In this document: piece by piece, positions 1 through 7,025 of the stretch
How the letters are laid out: each line of letters opens with the position of its first letter
Numbering within the stretch: the stretch's first letter is position 1
Assembly: GCF_000768355.1 (NCBI RefSeq)
Contig: NZ_AVPU01000023.1
Span: forward strand, 1-41,740
DNA length: 41,740 nucleotides
Direction of reading: 5' to 3'
DNA from: Lysobacter daejeonensis GH1-9
GTDB lineage: Bacteria; Pseudomonadota; Gammaproteobacteria; Xanthomonadales; Xanthomonadaceae
Position numbers and translations under genes: made by a program
Notes under the pieces: generated by a model
The model's input: the letters and a program-made list of their open reading frames with translations, nothing else
Database searches by the model: none
What the model was told of the DNA's origin: nothing

Positions 1-146
1 GCGACGAACGTATCGAATGCATCGGGCGTTGTGGCATGGCCACTTCTGCTCTTGCCCATGGCGGGCAGGGCAAGGGCTGCGAGCCCGGCGCCCATCAGCC
101 TGCGCCGTTGCATCGGGAAAGCATCGAGGGTATCGGGATCGGTCAC
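1..146 (-). CDS. Partial secreted protein (N-terminus only), divergent from marR
   Basis: Only the first 48 or so codons are in the window; the gene runs off the left edge. The frame opens with GTG at 146 and reads MTDPDTLDAFPMQRRRLMGA, then an alanine/leucine-rich hydrophobic stretch ending near LALPAMGKSRS. An internal ATG at 113 (MQRRRLMGAG) would give a compact signal peptide with a twin basic cluster (RRR), so either start is possible. The product is probably exported, by Sec or possibly Tat, to the periplasm. What it does cannot be told from this fragment. It is divergent from the MarR gene across a shared 149-bp region holding an 18-bp palindrome, so it is the likely target of that regulator. 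Confidence 0.6.
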   Translation of the reverse strand, partial: MTDPDTLDAFPMQRRRLMGAGLAALALPAMGKSRSGHATTPDAFDTFV

Positions 147-264
147 GTACTTGGCCCTTTGTGCGGTGGGCAACGGCTTTGCGCAAAAGAAGGAAGAAGC
201 GGATCAGCTTGAATACGAGATAGTGACCTGCCATCGAGTTGCGCGGTAGGTCCTTCCCTATTAT

Positions 265-282
265 TATGTAGGCGCCTACATA
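265..282. promoter_or_regulatory. 18-bp perfect palindrome, likely MarR operator
   Basis: TATGTAGGCGCCTACATA is a perfect inverted repeat in the AT-rich gap between the divergent partial secreted gene and the MarR gene. MarR dimers typically bind palindromes of 16-20 bp placed over their own promoter. Its right end overlaps a -10-like TATATT (281-286), only 9 bases before the MarR ATG at 296. No Shine-Dalgarno sequence is visible, so the transcript may be leaderless. Bound regulator would block this promoter and probably the divergent one. The operator role is inferred; the symmetry is seen directly. Confidence 0.8.
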
Positions 283-295
283 TATTGTCAAACCA

Positions 296-799
296 ATGAT
301 CGATGCCAAAACGGATCTGAGCAACTACACATCGCGCGCAGGTGGCGCCGCTTTAGGCGCGAGGCTTCGGCGTCTCTCAGAACGGATCGATCGAGAAGCC
401 GCGCAGTTCTATGCGGAACTGGGTGTGGAGTTCGAACAACGTTGGTACGGCACACTGAACCTGCTGGATCAATTCGATTCGCTCACGGTGGGGGAGCTAT
501 CCGCGGCGTTGGGCATAAGTCATGTTTCGGTGAGCCAGACACGTGACTCATTGCATAAAGCCGGATTGGTCGAAACAACGGCGGATCCGGAAGACGCCCG
601 TCGCAGAATGCTCCGTCTTTCAAGGAAAGGGCGAACCCTCGTGAACCGCTTGAGGCCTGCATGGGCGGCTTTATCGGCGTCTGCCGAAGCGCTGGATCGA
701 GAAGCGGGAGGGGTCGTGAAAATGCTTGATCGATTGGAACGCGCGCTCGAAAAGCGATCAGTCTGCGACCGTGCGAGATTGTTCATGGGGGCAGACTAG
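296..799 (+). CDS. MarR family transcriptional regulator
   Basis: 167 aa. A winged helix-turn-helix occupies about residues 40-115: the recognition region reads LTVGELSAALGISHVSVSQT and is followed by the wing (TADPEDARRRMLRLSRKGR), which has the basic/acidic pattern usual for MarR wings. Flanking N- and C-terminal helices would form the dimer interface. Members are mostly repressors released by phenolic or other small aromatic ligands, or by oxidation; there is no cysteine in the DNA-binding region, and one (C155) near the C-terminus. The ATG at 296 has no clear ribosome-binding site and lies 9 bases after a -10-like box. The palindrome just upstream makes autoregulation likely. The ligand is unknown; a secreted aromatic ring-cleaving dioxygenase-like gene lies 1 kb away, which is suggestive only. 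Confidence 0.9.
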   Translation: MIDAKTDLSNYTSRAGGAALGARLRRLSERIDREAAQFYAELGVEFEQRWYGTLNLLDQFDSLTVGELSAALGISHVSVSQTRDSLHKAGLVETTADPEDARRRMLRLSRKGRTLVNRLRPAWAALSASAEALDREAGGVVKMLDRLERALEKRSVCDRARLFMGAD

Positions 800-1006
800 C
801 GCAAGCCTCCGAGCGAACGCCTCAGGCCGATCATGAGCGGCTGCTTCTGGCCGAGAGCGGCCATCAGTGGGATAGGGGATTAGGACGATCTATCGGGGGT
901 AGGGCAGGGCCGCTCGCGACCCGAAGCGGACAGTCGGTGGAATAGAACGCCCGCTATGAACGAACCCAGCGTCGTTGCATGCCGTCAGAACAGATGGCAA
1001 CACAAC
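800..1006. other. Intergenic region without a recognised gene
   Basis: Lies between the convergent marR and cytochrome b561 genes. Short reading frames start in its 3' part but continue as antisense to the cytochrome gene and show no family features. A short inverted repeat around 850-868 (TGGCCGAGAGCGGCCA: TGGCC and GGCCA flanking GAGAGC) could help end transcription but lacks a T run. Confidence 0.4.
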
Positions 1007-1555
1007 TCAGACCATGCGATCTCGAATCAAGCCGTCTCGACGTATCCACTGGTGCCACATCGCCGCAGACACGTGCAGCAGAGCCAACAACACAAGTGTC
1101 CACCCGGCCCAGTAGTGCACGTACCATGCGAGCGCGCGACCAGACTCATCGTCCTCTGGTGGTGTGAGCAGACGCGGCAGGCTGAGCACACCGAACACGT
1201 CCATTGATACGTCCATCCAGACCCAGATGACGTAACCGCTGATCGGCAATGCAAACAACAAGCCGTACATCAACCAGTGAACCATTGCGGCAAATCGTCG
1301 TTGCCAAGAGGGTTGGTCGGTAGACGCGTCGGGCACACCGAACAGTAAACGCCAACTGAGACGCAGCACCATCAGCGCTGCAATGACGACGCCGAACTGA
1401 TAGTGCAGCAGAATCATTCGCATGCTTTCGGCTTGCGAGTCGGATAGCTCAGCAACCCATCCCAATCCGAGTTGGACCGGGATGGCCAATGCAACAAGCC
1501 AATGCATCACGCGCGCCGGAAGGCGGTAGCGCCCGTCAGGGTGACTGCGACTCAC
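1007..1555 (-). CDS. Cytochrome b561 family membrane protein
   Basis: 182 aa, four predicted membrane helices (about residues 14-34, 46-70, 88-110, 143-167). This is the layout of the bacterial cytochrome b561 / Ni,Fe-hydrogenase b-subunit family, inner-membrane di-haem proteins that pass electrons between quinol and periplasmic partners. Histidines placed to bind haem are seen in VMHWLVA, LHYQFG, MVHWLMY and the last helix (LHVSAAMWH). The start is GTG at 1555, overlapping the TGA of the upstream dioxygenase-like gene (GTGA), so the two are translationally coupled. This pairing suggests an electron-transfer partner for the exported dioxygenase-like protein, but that is inference. Confidence 0.88.
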   Translation of the reverse strand: MSRSHPDGRYRLPARVMHWLVALAIPVQLGLGWVAELSDSQAESMRMILLHYQFGVVIAALMVLRLSWRLLFGVPDASTDQPSWQRRFAAMVHWLMYGLLFALPISGYVIWVWMDVSMDVFGVLSLPRLLTPPEDDESGRALAWYVHYWAGWTLVLLALLHVSAAMWHQWIRRDGLIRDRMV

Positions 1556-2199
1556 AACACGTGATCCGATGGATAGCCCGGTATTGCATGGCCAAGGACA
1601 ATGTCACGTTGCACCCACCACACCCCATCGCGGCGCGCAGGAGTGACAACGCCGGCCCCCCCGCGCCCCGTCACCAATGCCTCCTTGCTGCGTGGCGTCA
1701 GAAGCGGATCGTCCGTGAACATGACATCGTCGATGTAATACGTCGCTCGCCCCGGTTCGATGATGTGCAGATGGATGTGCTGTGGAATGCCGCCTTCCGG
1801 ATAGCTGCCGGGACGGATGGTGTCGAAGCTGTAACGTCCCTGCGCGTCCGTTCGAGCCCATGCACGCAGGCGGCCATGACGGCCCGCCCAACCTGGAAGC
1901 GAAGGGTTGGCCATCGGGTAGATTCCCTGAGCATTGGTTTGGTAGGCATAGACAATGACCCCAGCTTTGGGGGCGCCCTTCCGGTCGACCACTCCCCCTG
2001 TGAGGTGCATTGGCTCGCCCGGTTCATCCGCCGGAGCAATGCGACTTCGGCTGGAGAGGACTTTCGGAGTCCCGACAAAGACCGCTTCGCATCCTTCGCA
2101 GGGAAGACCGACGATCGGTTCGTTCATGGTGCGGTCGGCGCCTGCCGCAGCCAGGATCGGGAGAATGATCAACGTCAGGATGATGTTGCGTCGTTGCAT
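1552..2199 (-). CDS. Secreted intradiol ring-cleavage dioxygenase-like protein
   Basis: 215 aa from ATG at 2199 (MQRRNIILTLIILPILAAAG, a good signal peptide); an in-frame ATG at 2229 adds ten residues that do not look like a signal sequence. The mature part has the beta-sandwich pattern of protocatechuate 3,4-dioxygenase-type enzymes: HLTGGVVDRKGAPKAGVIVY, then the four expected non-haem Fe(III) ligands, a Tyr in AQGIYP, a Tyr in RPGSYPEG, and two His in PQHIHLHI. Family enzymes open catechol-type rings between the hydroxyls. Most are cytoplasmic; this one is exported, like a poorly characterised branch of the family. An N-terminal CEGCE motif after the signal is unusual. The substrate is unknown. 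It is coupled to the downstream cytochrome b561 and divergent from a sigma factor gene. Confidence 0.85.
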   Translation of the reverse strand: MQRRNIILTLIILPILAAAGADRTMNEPIVGLPCEGCEAVFVGTPKVLSSRSRIAPADEPGEPMHLTGGVVDRKGAPKAGVIVYAYQTNAQGIYPMANPSLPGWAGRHGRLRAWARTDAQGRYSFDTIRPGSYPEGGIPQHIHLHIIEPGRATYYIDDVMFTDDPLLTPRSKEALVTGRGGAGVVTPARRDGVWWVQRDIVLGHAIPGYPSDHVL

Positions 2200-2342
2200 G
2201 GGGAGCGTCCATTGGAAGGAGTACCCCATAAGGAGTTATGCGCCCATCGGTCTGTTAGCGAGCCAACCCCTGTGCTACTCCTGGATAACACTTCATGGGC
2301 TGGTGGACTCTTAAGCGTTGGAGAAGCAACCTGAATCCCGAG

Positions 2343-2906
2343 ATGCCAGATGCAACTTGCGCAGCTGCGCCGGAAGACGACATTGCGAAGTGGGTCCACC
2401 AGGCCCGGCTAGGCTCGCATTCGGCCTTCGCCAACCTGTATGAGCGATTTTCCCCGCTAGTGCACGCCATCCTGCTCGGTCGCTTCCAGCCCGTCATCGC
2501 GGACGACCTGACTCAGGAGTGCTTCATCACCGCGCATCAGCGGCTCGAGCAACTCAACGATCCCGCAAAGTTCGGTCCCTGGATCGCCGTGATTGCCCGA
2601 CGCATCAAGCCGGCTGCAGAGCTTCGCAGGCGAACGGAGAGTGACATTGACGACCTTGCCAGCCTCAATGCATCACCCGAACAGGTCATCGACGCAAATC
2701 GCGTCCTCTCTGCGGTCGCGACATTGCCTGAGGCCTACCGGAACACCTTGATGATGCGGCTTGCCGAAGGCATGAGCGGGCCGGAGATCGCCGCCGCGAC
2801 GGGAATGACCCATCAGTCCGTGCGGGTGAATCTGCATCGCGGTATGGCGCGACTACGCCAGATCCTCGGCTTGCCATCCCAGCCAACGGAGACCTCCCAT
2901 GAATGA
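2343..2906 (+). CDS. ECF-type RNA polymerase sigma factor
   Basis: 187 aa from ATG at 2343 (MPDATCAAAPEDD); the frame is open to ATG 2295 but the extra 16 residues (MGWWTLKRWRSNLNPE) are unlike sigma factors. Region 2 spans roughly residues 10-80, with the core-binding/-10 helix around DDLTQECFITAHQRL. Region 4 spans roughly 125-180, with the helix-turn-helix in GMSGPEIAAATGMTHQSVRV. Length and two-domain design are those of group IV sigma factors. The stop overlaps the next gene by 8 bp (ATGAATGA). That gene encodes a membrane FecR-like protein, expected to hold or modulate this sigma factor. No TonB receptor gene is nearby, so a classical iron-siderophore circuit is not supported. Confidence 0.88.
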   Translation: MPDATCAAAPEDDIAKWVHQARLGSHSAFANLYERFSPLVHAILLGRFQPVIADDLTQECFITAHQRLEQLNDPAKFGPWIAVIARRIKPAAELRRRTESDIDDLASLNASPEQVIDANRVLSAVATLPEAYRNTLMMRLAEGMSGPEIAAATGMTHQSVRVNLHRGMARLRQILGLPSQPTETSHE

Positions 2907-3900
2907 CATCGACGACCCCCTCTGGAACCCAAACGCGAAGGCCGATGAAGATCTGATCCGTATAGAGCAGCTGCTCTCGCCCCTTGGAGTTCGAGTTCGC
3001 GGAGTCGCGATGCCCCCCATTCGTGAACGAAAGCCACGTCACCTGCGCGGCTTGCGTTTGGCAATGGCAGCAAGTGTGGTTCTTATGATATTGGCAGGTG
3101 GTTTCCAGTACCGATTGCGCTGGCAGAACGATGCGGGCTGGCAAGTCACCAAGACCGCCGCAACAGTGACCAGCAGCACGCGATTGCATCCAGGTGAGCA
3201 GATCGTCACCGAGCCAGACCAGACCGCCAAGATATCCGTCGCTCGCATCGGCAACATCTCGCTCTCTCCGGGATCAAGCCTGCGTCTTGAGCAGACGGGA
3301 ACCGGGAATCATCGCGTCCGGCTGGACAGTGGCCACATGCGTGCCCGAATCTGGGCACCGCCTGGATACTTCGGTGTTGAGACGGGTTCTGCTGAGATCG
3401 TGGATCTGGGTTGTGACTTCGAAGTCTGGAAGCAACCTGGCGGCACTGGACGGGTTCAAGTACTCAGTGGCTGGATCAGCTATCAGGCTGGTGAAGATGA
3501 GATCCTAGTCGCCGAAGGCTATGCAGTCTCATTCGATCGAACGATGGCCGGCACCCCACTACGCGTAGATGCGTCCCCCGCTTTCGCGCAGGCTGTGCAG
3601 GCATTGGATGCGCAGGCTGGTGAGAATACGGCAAGAGTGGAAGCACTGGCTGCGATGGTGGCGAAGACTGCTCGTGACCAAGATAGTCTTACGTTGCTCA
3701 GCCTCCTCACACGCCGCCCCCTGCTTGCCAGAACCGATATCTATCCTCGCTTGGCCAAGGCGTTGCGCGTTAAAAGTGACGCTCCGGGTCATCGCAAGGC
3801 TTGGGAAGATGGAGATACGTCTGCGATGAACGCGTGGTGGGAGCGACTGCCGCGTCAGCCTAAGCGCTGGCTGGCGAACTGGGTGGATGTATTGCCGTAA
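2899..3900 (+). CDS. FecR-domain membrane protein, probable sigma-factor regulator
   Basis: 333 aa. The N-terminal 50 residues are cytoplasmic (ADEDLIRIEQLL), followed by one membrane helix at about 53-69 (RLAMAASVVLMILAGG) and a periplasmic FecR domain at about 85-210: RLHPGEQIVT, SLSPGSSLRLEQ, VRLDSGHMRARIWAP, FGVETGSAEIVDLGCDFEVW, then LSGWISYQ. FecR proteins sense a periplasmic signal and control an ECF sigma factor. The gene overlaps the sigma gene, which supports a matched pair. The C-terminal 110 residues are helical and not recognised; they may form a repeat-like sensor. The anti-sigma N-terminus is short and lacks a zinc-binding HxxxCxxC motif. Confidence 0.8.
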   Translation: MNDIDDPLWNPNAKADEDLIRIEQLLSPLGVRVRGVAMPPIRERKPRHLRGLRLAMAASVVLMILAGGFQYRLRWQNDAGWQVTKTAATVTSSTRLHPGEQIVTEPDQTAKISVARIGNISLSPGSSLRLEQTGTGNHRVRLDSGHMRARIWAPPGYFGVETGSAEIVDLGCDFEVWKQPGGTGRVQVLSGWISYQAGEDEILVAEGYAVSFDRTMAGTPLRVDASPAFAQAVQALDAQAGENTARVEALAAMVAKTARDQDSLTLLSLLTRRPLLARTDIYPRLAKALRVKSDAPGHRKAWEDGDTSAMNAWWERLPRQPKRWLANWVDVLP

Positions 3901-3979
3901 AGCTGGCTGTGGACGACGGCGGAAGCGGCCTCAGGGATGGGTCCGCTTGCCTGGGCAAGTCCCAACCCGGCTCATGCGC

Positions 3980-4534
3980 TCACCAAATCAAGTCATCGGG
4001 AACTTGGAACTGCGCGTAATAGGCATCGTCCTCGGAGGTTGTGGAAGCCTGCTCGGTGCCCGCCTCCTGCCCATGGTCAAGAACGATCATGCCGGCATCG
4101 CGTTCCCGCACCTTCTCGGCCGCGACACGCGGCAGCAACTCGTACCGCTCGCCCAGGCGCACGATCACCAGCGCGCCCGACGCCAATTGCTTGCGCAGGT
4201 CGTCGTTGACCAGCAGCGTGCGGATCGCCCCATCGGCCGTGAAGCGGTATTCGCTCTCACCCGTCCGCGGCACCTTCCGGTCTTCGATGATCTGCCGCGC
4301 CTGGGCGCGCAGCTCATTGGTCCTTGCCTGGGCCTTGCGCTCCGCCTCCAGCGCGCGGTCGCGCTCGGCCTTCTCGGCCCGCGCCCGCTCGGCTTCCAGC
4401 TGGATCTCGTTCGGCGCGGCCGGCCCCTTGGCATGCCGGGCCTTGTTCTGCTCGCGCGCCACCTCGGCCACCTTGGACTTCTTGACCAGGCCCGCCTTGA
4501 GCAGCTGTTCCTGTAGCGGATTCGCCTTTGCCAT
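3980..4534 (-). CDS. DUF2058 family protein (YaiL-like)
   Basis: 184 aa, cytoplasmic. It begins MAKANPLQEQLLKAGLVKKS, the signature opening of the DUF2058/YaiL family, followed by a long charged coiled coil (about residues 40-85, rich in Glu, Arg and Ala) and a C-terminal globular part (YRFTADGAIRTLLVNDDLRK, GALVIVRLGERYELLP) that ends with DDAYYAQFQVPDDLIW. Family members are annotated as nucleoprotein or polynucleotide-associated enzyme regulators, but no firm function is known. It is divergent from the YgjP-like protease gene, with the 76-bp gap serving as promoter region for both. The high GC starts here and continues rightward. Confidence 0.9.
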   Translation of the reverse strand: MAKANPLQEQLLKAGLVKKSKVAEVAREQNKARHAKGPAAPNEIQLEAERARAEKAERDRALEAERKAQARTNELRAQARQIIEDRKVPRTGESEYRFTADGAIRTLLVNDDLRKQLASGALVIVRLGERYELLPRVAAEKVRERDAGMIVLDHGQEAGTEQASTTSEDDAYYAQFQVPDDLIW

Positions 4535-4610
4535 GTCGCAGTGTCTTGTTCAGGGTTTCCGGCCCATGATACCTGCCGTCCCCATTGGCCGCCCTCAGTC
4601 CCGCCTGCCC

Positions 4611-5108
4611 ATGCAGCCCCTGAAATACCTCGTCGGCTACCCACCGCACATCCTGGAAAAGGTGCACGCGCTGATTGCGCAGGATCGCCTGGGCCCGATG
4701 CTGGCCAACAAGTACGGCCAGGTCCATGCGGTGCGCAACGACGGCCAGCTGTACGACTACGTCCAGGCGCTGAAGGACCGGCACCTGCGCAAGTCGGTGC
4801 CGCTGGGCAAGGTGCTCTACGACGGCAAATTGCAGGTGATGAAGCATGCGCTCGGCACCCACACGGCCATTTCGCGGGTGCATGGCGGCAAGCTCAAGGC
4901 CAGCCGCGAGATCCGCATCGCCAGCGTGTTCCGCGATGCGCCGGCGGAGTTCCTGAAGATGATCGTGGTGCACGAGCTCGCGCACCTGAAGGAAGCCGAG
5001 CACAACAAGGCGTTCTACCAGCTGTGCACGCACATGGCGCCGGACTACCACCAGCTGGAGTTCGACCTGCGCCTGTACCTGACCCAGCTAGAAGTCGGCG
5101 CGGACTGA
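4611..5108 (+). CDS. YgjP-like M48/DUF45 metallopeptidase
   Basis: 165 aa from ATG 4611 (MQPLKYLVGYPPHILEKV); an in-frame ATG at 4566 would add 15 proline-rich residues and is less likely. The zinc site is clear: HELAHLKEAEHNKAFY gives H121, E122 and H125 plus the downstream H131 expected in the DUF45/YgjP family. The preceding REIRIASVFRDAPAEFLKMIVV and the N-terminal strand region also match the family. These are cytoplasmic putative zinc proteases (the WLM/SprT-like fold) whose substrates are largely unknown. It converges with the nrsF-type gene 23 bp downstream. No terminator hairpin with a T run is evident between them. Confidence 0.85.
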   Translation: MQPLKYLVGYPPHILEKVHALIAQDRLGPMLANKYGQVHAVRNDGQLYDYVQALKDRHLRKSVPLGKVLYDGKLQVMKHALGTHTAISRVHGGKLKASREIRIASVFRDAPAEFLKMIVVHELAHLKEAEHNKAFYQLCTHMAPDYHQLEFDLRLYLTQLEVGAD

Positions 5109-5131
5109 GGATGGGCGACCGAGGCAGGGGC

Positions 5132-5794
5132 TCAGCGCTTGGCGTGCCCGATCCACGCAAACAGTGGCCTGCCGAACATCAGGCTGGCCAGAGACAAGGC
5201 AATCACCGCACCGCCGTGCCAGACCAGCACCATCAGCGCGCTCTCGCCACCGTGGTACAGGCTGACCCCTGTGGCGGATAGGGCCGCCGCGCTCAGCCCG
5301 GCCAGCATGGCGGTGGGCCCCGGACGCACGACGCCGGCATGGCGCACCATCAGCAGCATCAGCAAACCCAGCGGAACGCTGGTCATGGCGATGGCGAGGG
5401 CGCATTCCGAGCTGGCCAGTTCGACCAGGAAGGCGTCACCGCCCAGCCGCGCGTAGTCGCGCATGCAGCCCCAGCTCATCCCACTCAGCCAGGCCACCAG
5501 GGCGGGCACGGGCAAATACGCCCATGCCCGGGAGCGCCCGGGAACGCTGATCTGGAACACGGCATACGCTGCGAGCACGCCGGTGAGCAGGCCGGAGGTC
5601 CACTCCATGAACGCTGGCCCCGCGGACAACTCCGACGCCCATCCAGGACGCACGCCATGCATCAGGGTGATCATCGCCACGAGCGCGGCCGCCAGCGCGA
5701 GCCAGAGCAGGCATCGGCGCAGCGGTGACGCCAGGCGACGAACCGGTTGCACGCGGGCCGTCAACTGGTCGATGAGCTGGTTGGTCTCATCCAT
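5132..5794 (-). CDS. nrsF: NrsF-type (DUF1109) membrane anti-sigma factor
   Basis: 220 aa with six predicted membrane helices: about 28-45, 64-84, 92-107, 125-150, 160-178 and 188-210, after a 25-residue cytoplasmic N-terminus (MDETNQLIDQLTARVQPVRR). This is the layout of DUF1109/NrsF proteins, which sequester SigF-type sigma factors at the inner membrane and release them under heavy-metal or other redox stress. A pair of cysteines often used for sensing is plausible in the Cys at GMSWGCMRDY and SSECALAI. It overlaps the end of the sigma gene by 8 bp and is the last gene of the bufferin-sigma unit. Confidence 0.88.
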   Translation of the reverse strand: MDETNQLIDQLTARVQPVRRLASPLRRCLLWLALAAALVAMITLMHGVRPGWASELSAGPAFMEWTSGLLTGVLAAYAVFQISVPGRSRAWAYLPVPALVAWLSGMSWGCMRDYARLGGDAFLVELASSECALAIAMTSVPLGLLMLLMVRHAGVVRPGPTAMLAGLSAAALSATGVSLYHGGESALMVLVWHGGAVIALSLASLMFGRPLFAWIGHAKR

Positions 5795-6449
5795 GGCGGT
5801 CGGCTCCCTTTCCCAACGTGTGTTGCAATGATTTCAGTGCTCGGTGGCAGGCCACCTTGAGTGCGCCGACGGTCTGCCGGCTGTCTTTCGCCGCTTCGTC
5901 CAGCGACATGTCGCGTAGGTGTACCAGCCGAATGGCCTCCTGCTGCCGGGGGGACAGGCCCGCGACCGCGGCCCGGACCGTTTTCGCGTTCTGCAACCGA
6001 ACCGTTGCTTCCTCCGGTCCGGCTGACGAATCCTGCACCCGGTCGAGGGCGTCGCCATCAACCAGCTCATGCTCGACGCGCCGCGCGCGGCGCCGCAGCA
6101 GGTCGATGCAACGGCGCGTCGCAATGGTGCCCAGCCAAGGCTTGAAGGGGCGGCCAGGCTCATAGGTGTGCCGGATATCGTGCACCACCATCAGGATCTC
6201 CTGCACCGCGTCCTCGGCGTCCTCGCTCCTTCCCAGGTAGCGGCGGGCGACGGCGCGCAGGTAGGGCGTGATGTCATGCAGCAGCGCGTGATAGGCGAGC
6301 TTGTCGCCGTCCTGCGCGCGCGCCATCAGCGCCCCCCAGGCGTCAGCCTGCTCCGGCATGTGGCCTTGGGCGTCCGGGGCCATTTGCTTGCTGGGTTGGC
6401 GCATGGCCGTGGCCGGCTCGGGCGTGGGGAAGGGAAGAATGACTGCCAT
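5787..6449 (-). CDS. sigF: SigF-type ECF sigma factor paired with NrsF
   Basis: 220 aa. Region 2 lies at about residues 45-115 (AYHALLHDITPYLRAVARRY, SEDAEDAVQEILMVVHDIRH, RPFKPWLGTIATRRCIDLLRR) and region 4 at about 160-212 (LSPRQQEAIRLVHLRDMSLDEAA). The proline-rich first 40 residues are unlike most ECF factors; a later ATG (MRQPSKQM, 6404) is an alternative start. Its stop overlaps the NrsF-type gene, and the start is 24 bp after the DoxX gene, so it probably shares the bufferin transcript. It should recognise the GTAAC/CGAA promoter seen before bufA, giving positive feedback, with NrsF as the brake. Those regulatory statements are inferred from Caulobacter SigF-NrsF knowledge. Confidence 0.88.
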   Translation of the reverse strand: MAVILPFPTPEPATAMRQPSKQMAPDAQGHMPEQADAWGALMARAQDGDKLAYHALLHDITPYLRAVARRYLGRSEDAEDAVQEILMVVHDIRHTYEPGRPFKPWLGTIATRRCIDLLRRRARRVEHELVDGDALDRVQDSSAGPEEATVRLQNAKTVRAAVAGLSPRQQEAIRLVHLRDMSLDEAAKDSRQTVGALKVACHRALKSLQHTLGKGADRHG

Positions 6450-6473
6450 GATGCGCTGCTCACCCAGGATCGC

Positions 6474-7025
6474 CTAGTCGCCCCGTATCACTGTGCGCGC
6501 GCGGTAGCGACCGGCAATCCAGTGGTCCAGTGAGACCACGCCCGGCCCGCGGGCAATGACGTAGAGCATCGAGACGGCCCACAGACCATGGGTCGCGAAC
6601 GCAGCGGGATAGACGAACACCTGGATCACCAGCGTCATGGCCAGCAATGCCAGCGAGGAAAGACGGCTGGCCAAGCCGATGAGCAAGAGCAGTGGGAACA
6701 CGTGCTCGGCGGCCGCCGCAGCGACGGCCGCGATCTGCGGTGGTATCAGCGGCAGTGCGTACTCGCTGCGGAACAGCTCCAGCGCGCCTTCGGAGATCCT
6801 AGGCATGCCCAGCTCAATGGTGCGGCCAACCGGATCCAGCACCAGGCCTTCAATCTTGGTCTGGCCGGATAGCCAGAAGGTCGTTGCCACTGATAACCGG
6901 GCCAGCAGCGCGATAGCACTGTGCGGGACGCGGCTGAAGCTGGTGATGACTTTGCCTGGCAGCCCCCAAAGGGACGTGCCGGAAGCGCGCAGTGGATCGG
7001 AAGCGGGTTTGACCAAGGTGCTCAT
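6474..7025 (-). CDS. DoxX-family membrane protein of the bufferin operon
   Basis: 183 aa from ATG 7025, which overlaps the stop of bufC (ATGA). Hydrophobic helices lie at about 37-55 (SAIALLARLSVATTFWLSG), 96-117, 121-140 and 144-160, in the DoxX order: first helix with LLARLSVATTFWLSGQTKIE, and the later HVFPLLLLIGLASRLSSLAL. DoxX-like proteins are often the fourth gene of MNIO bufferin/HvfABC-type clusters and are thought to work in quinone-linked electron transfer at the inner membrane, but their exact part is not settled. The coupling to bufC supports a role in maturation or in handling electrons for it. Confidence 0.85.
   Translation of the reverse strand: MSTLVKPASDPLRASGTSLWGLPGKVITSFSRVPHSAIALLARLSVATTFWLSGQTKIEGLVLDPVGRTIELGMPRISEGALELFRSEYALPLIPPQIAAVAAAAAEHVFPLLLLIGLASRLSSLALLAMTLVIQVFVYPAAFATHGLWAVSMLYVIARGPGVVSLDHWIAGRYRARTVIRGD

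Noticed and set aside
956-1207. Short plus-strand frame before the cytochrome b561 gene
   Set aside because: Antisense to the 3' part of the cytochrome gene for most of its length, without a ribosome-binding site or family similarity.
1837-1862. GTAACG-N16-CGAG on the plus strand
   Set aside because: It lies inside and antisense to the dioxygenase gene with no plus-strand gene after it, and the -10 element is imperfect.
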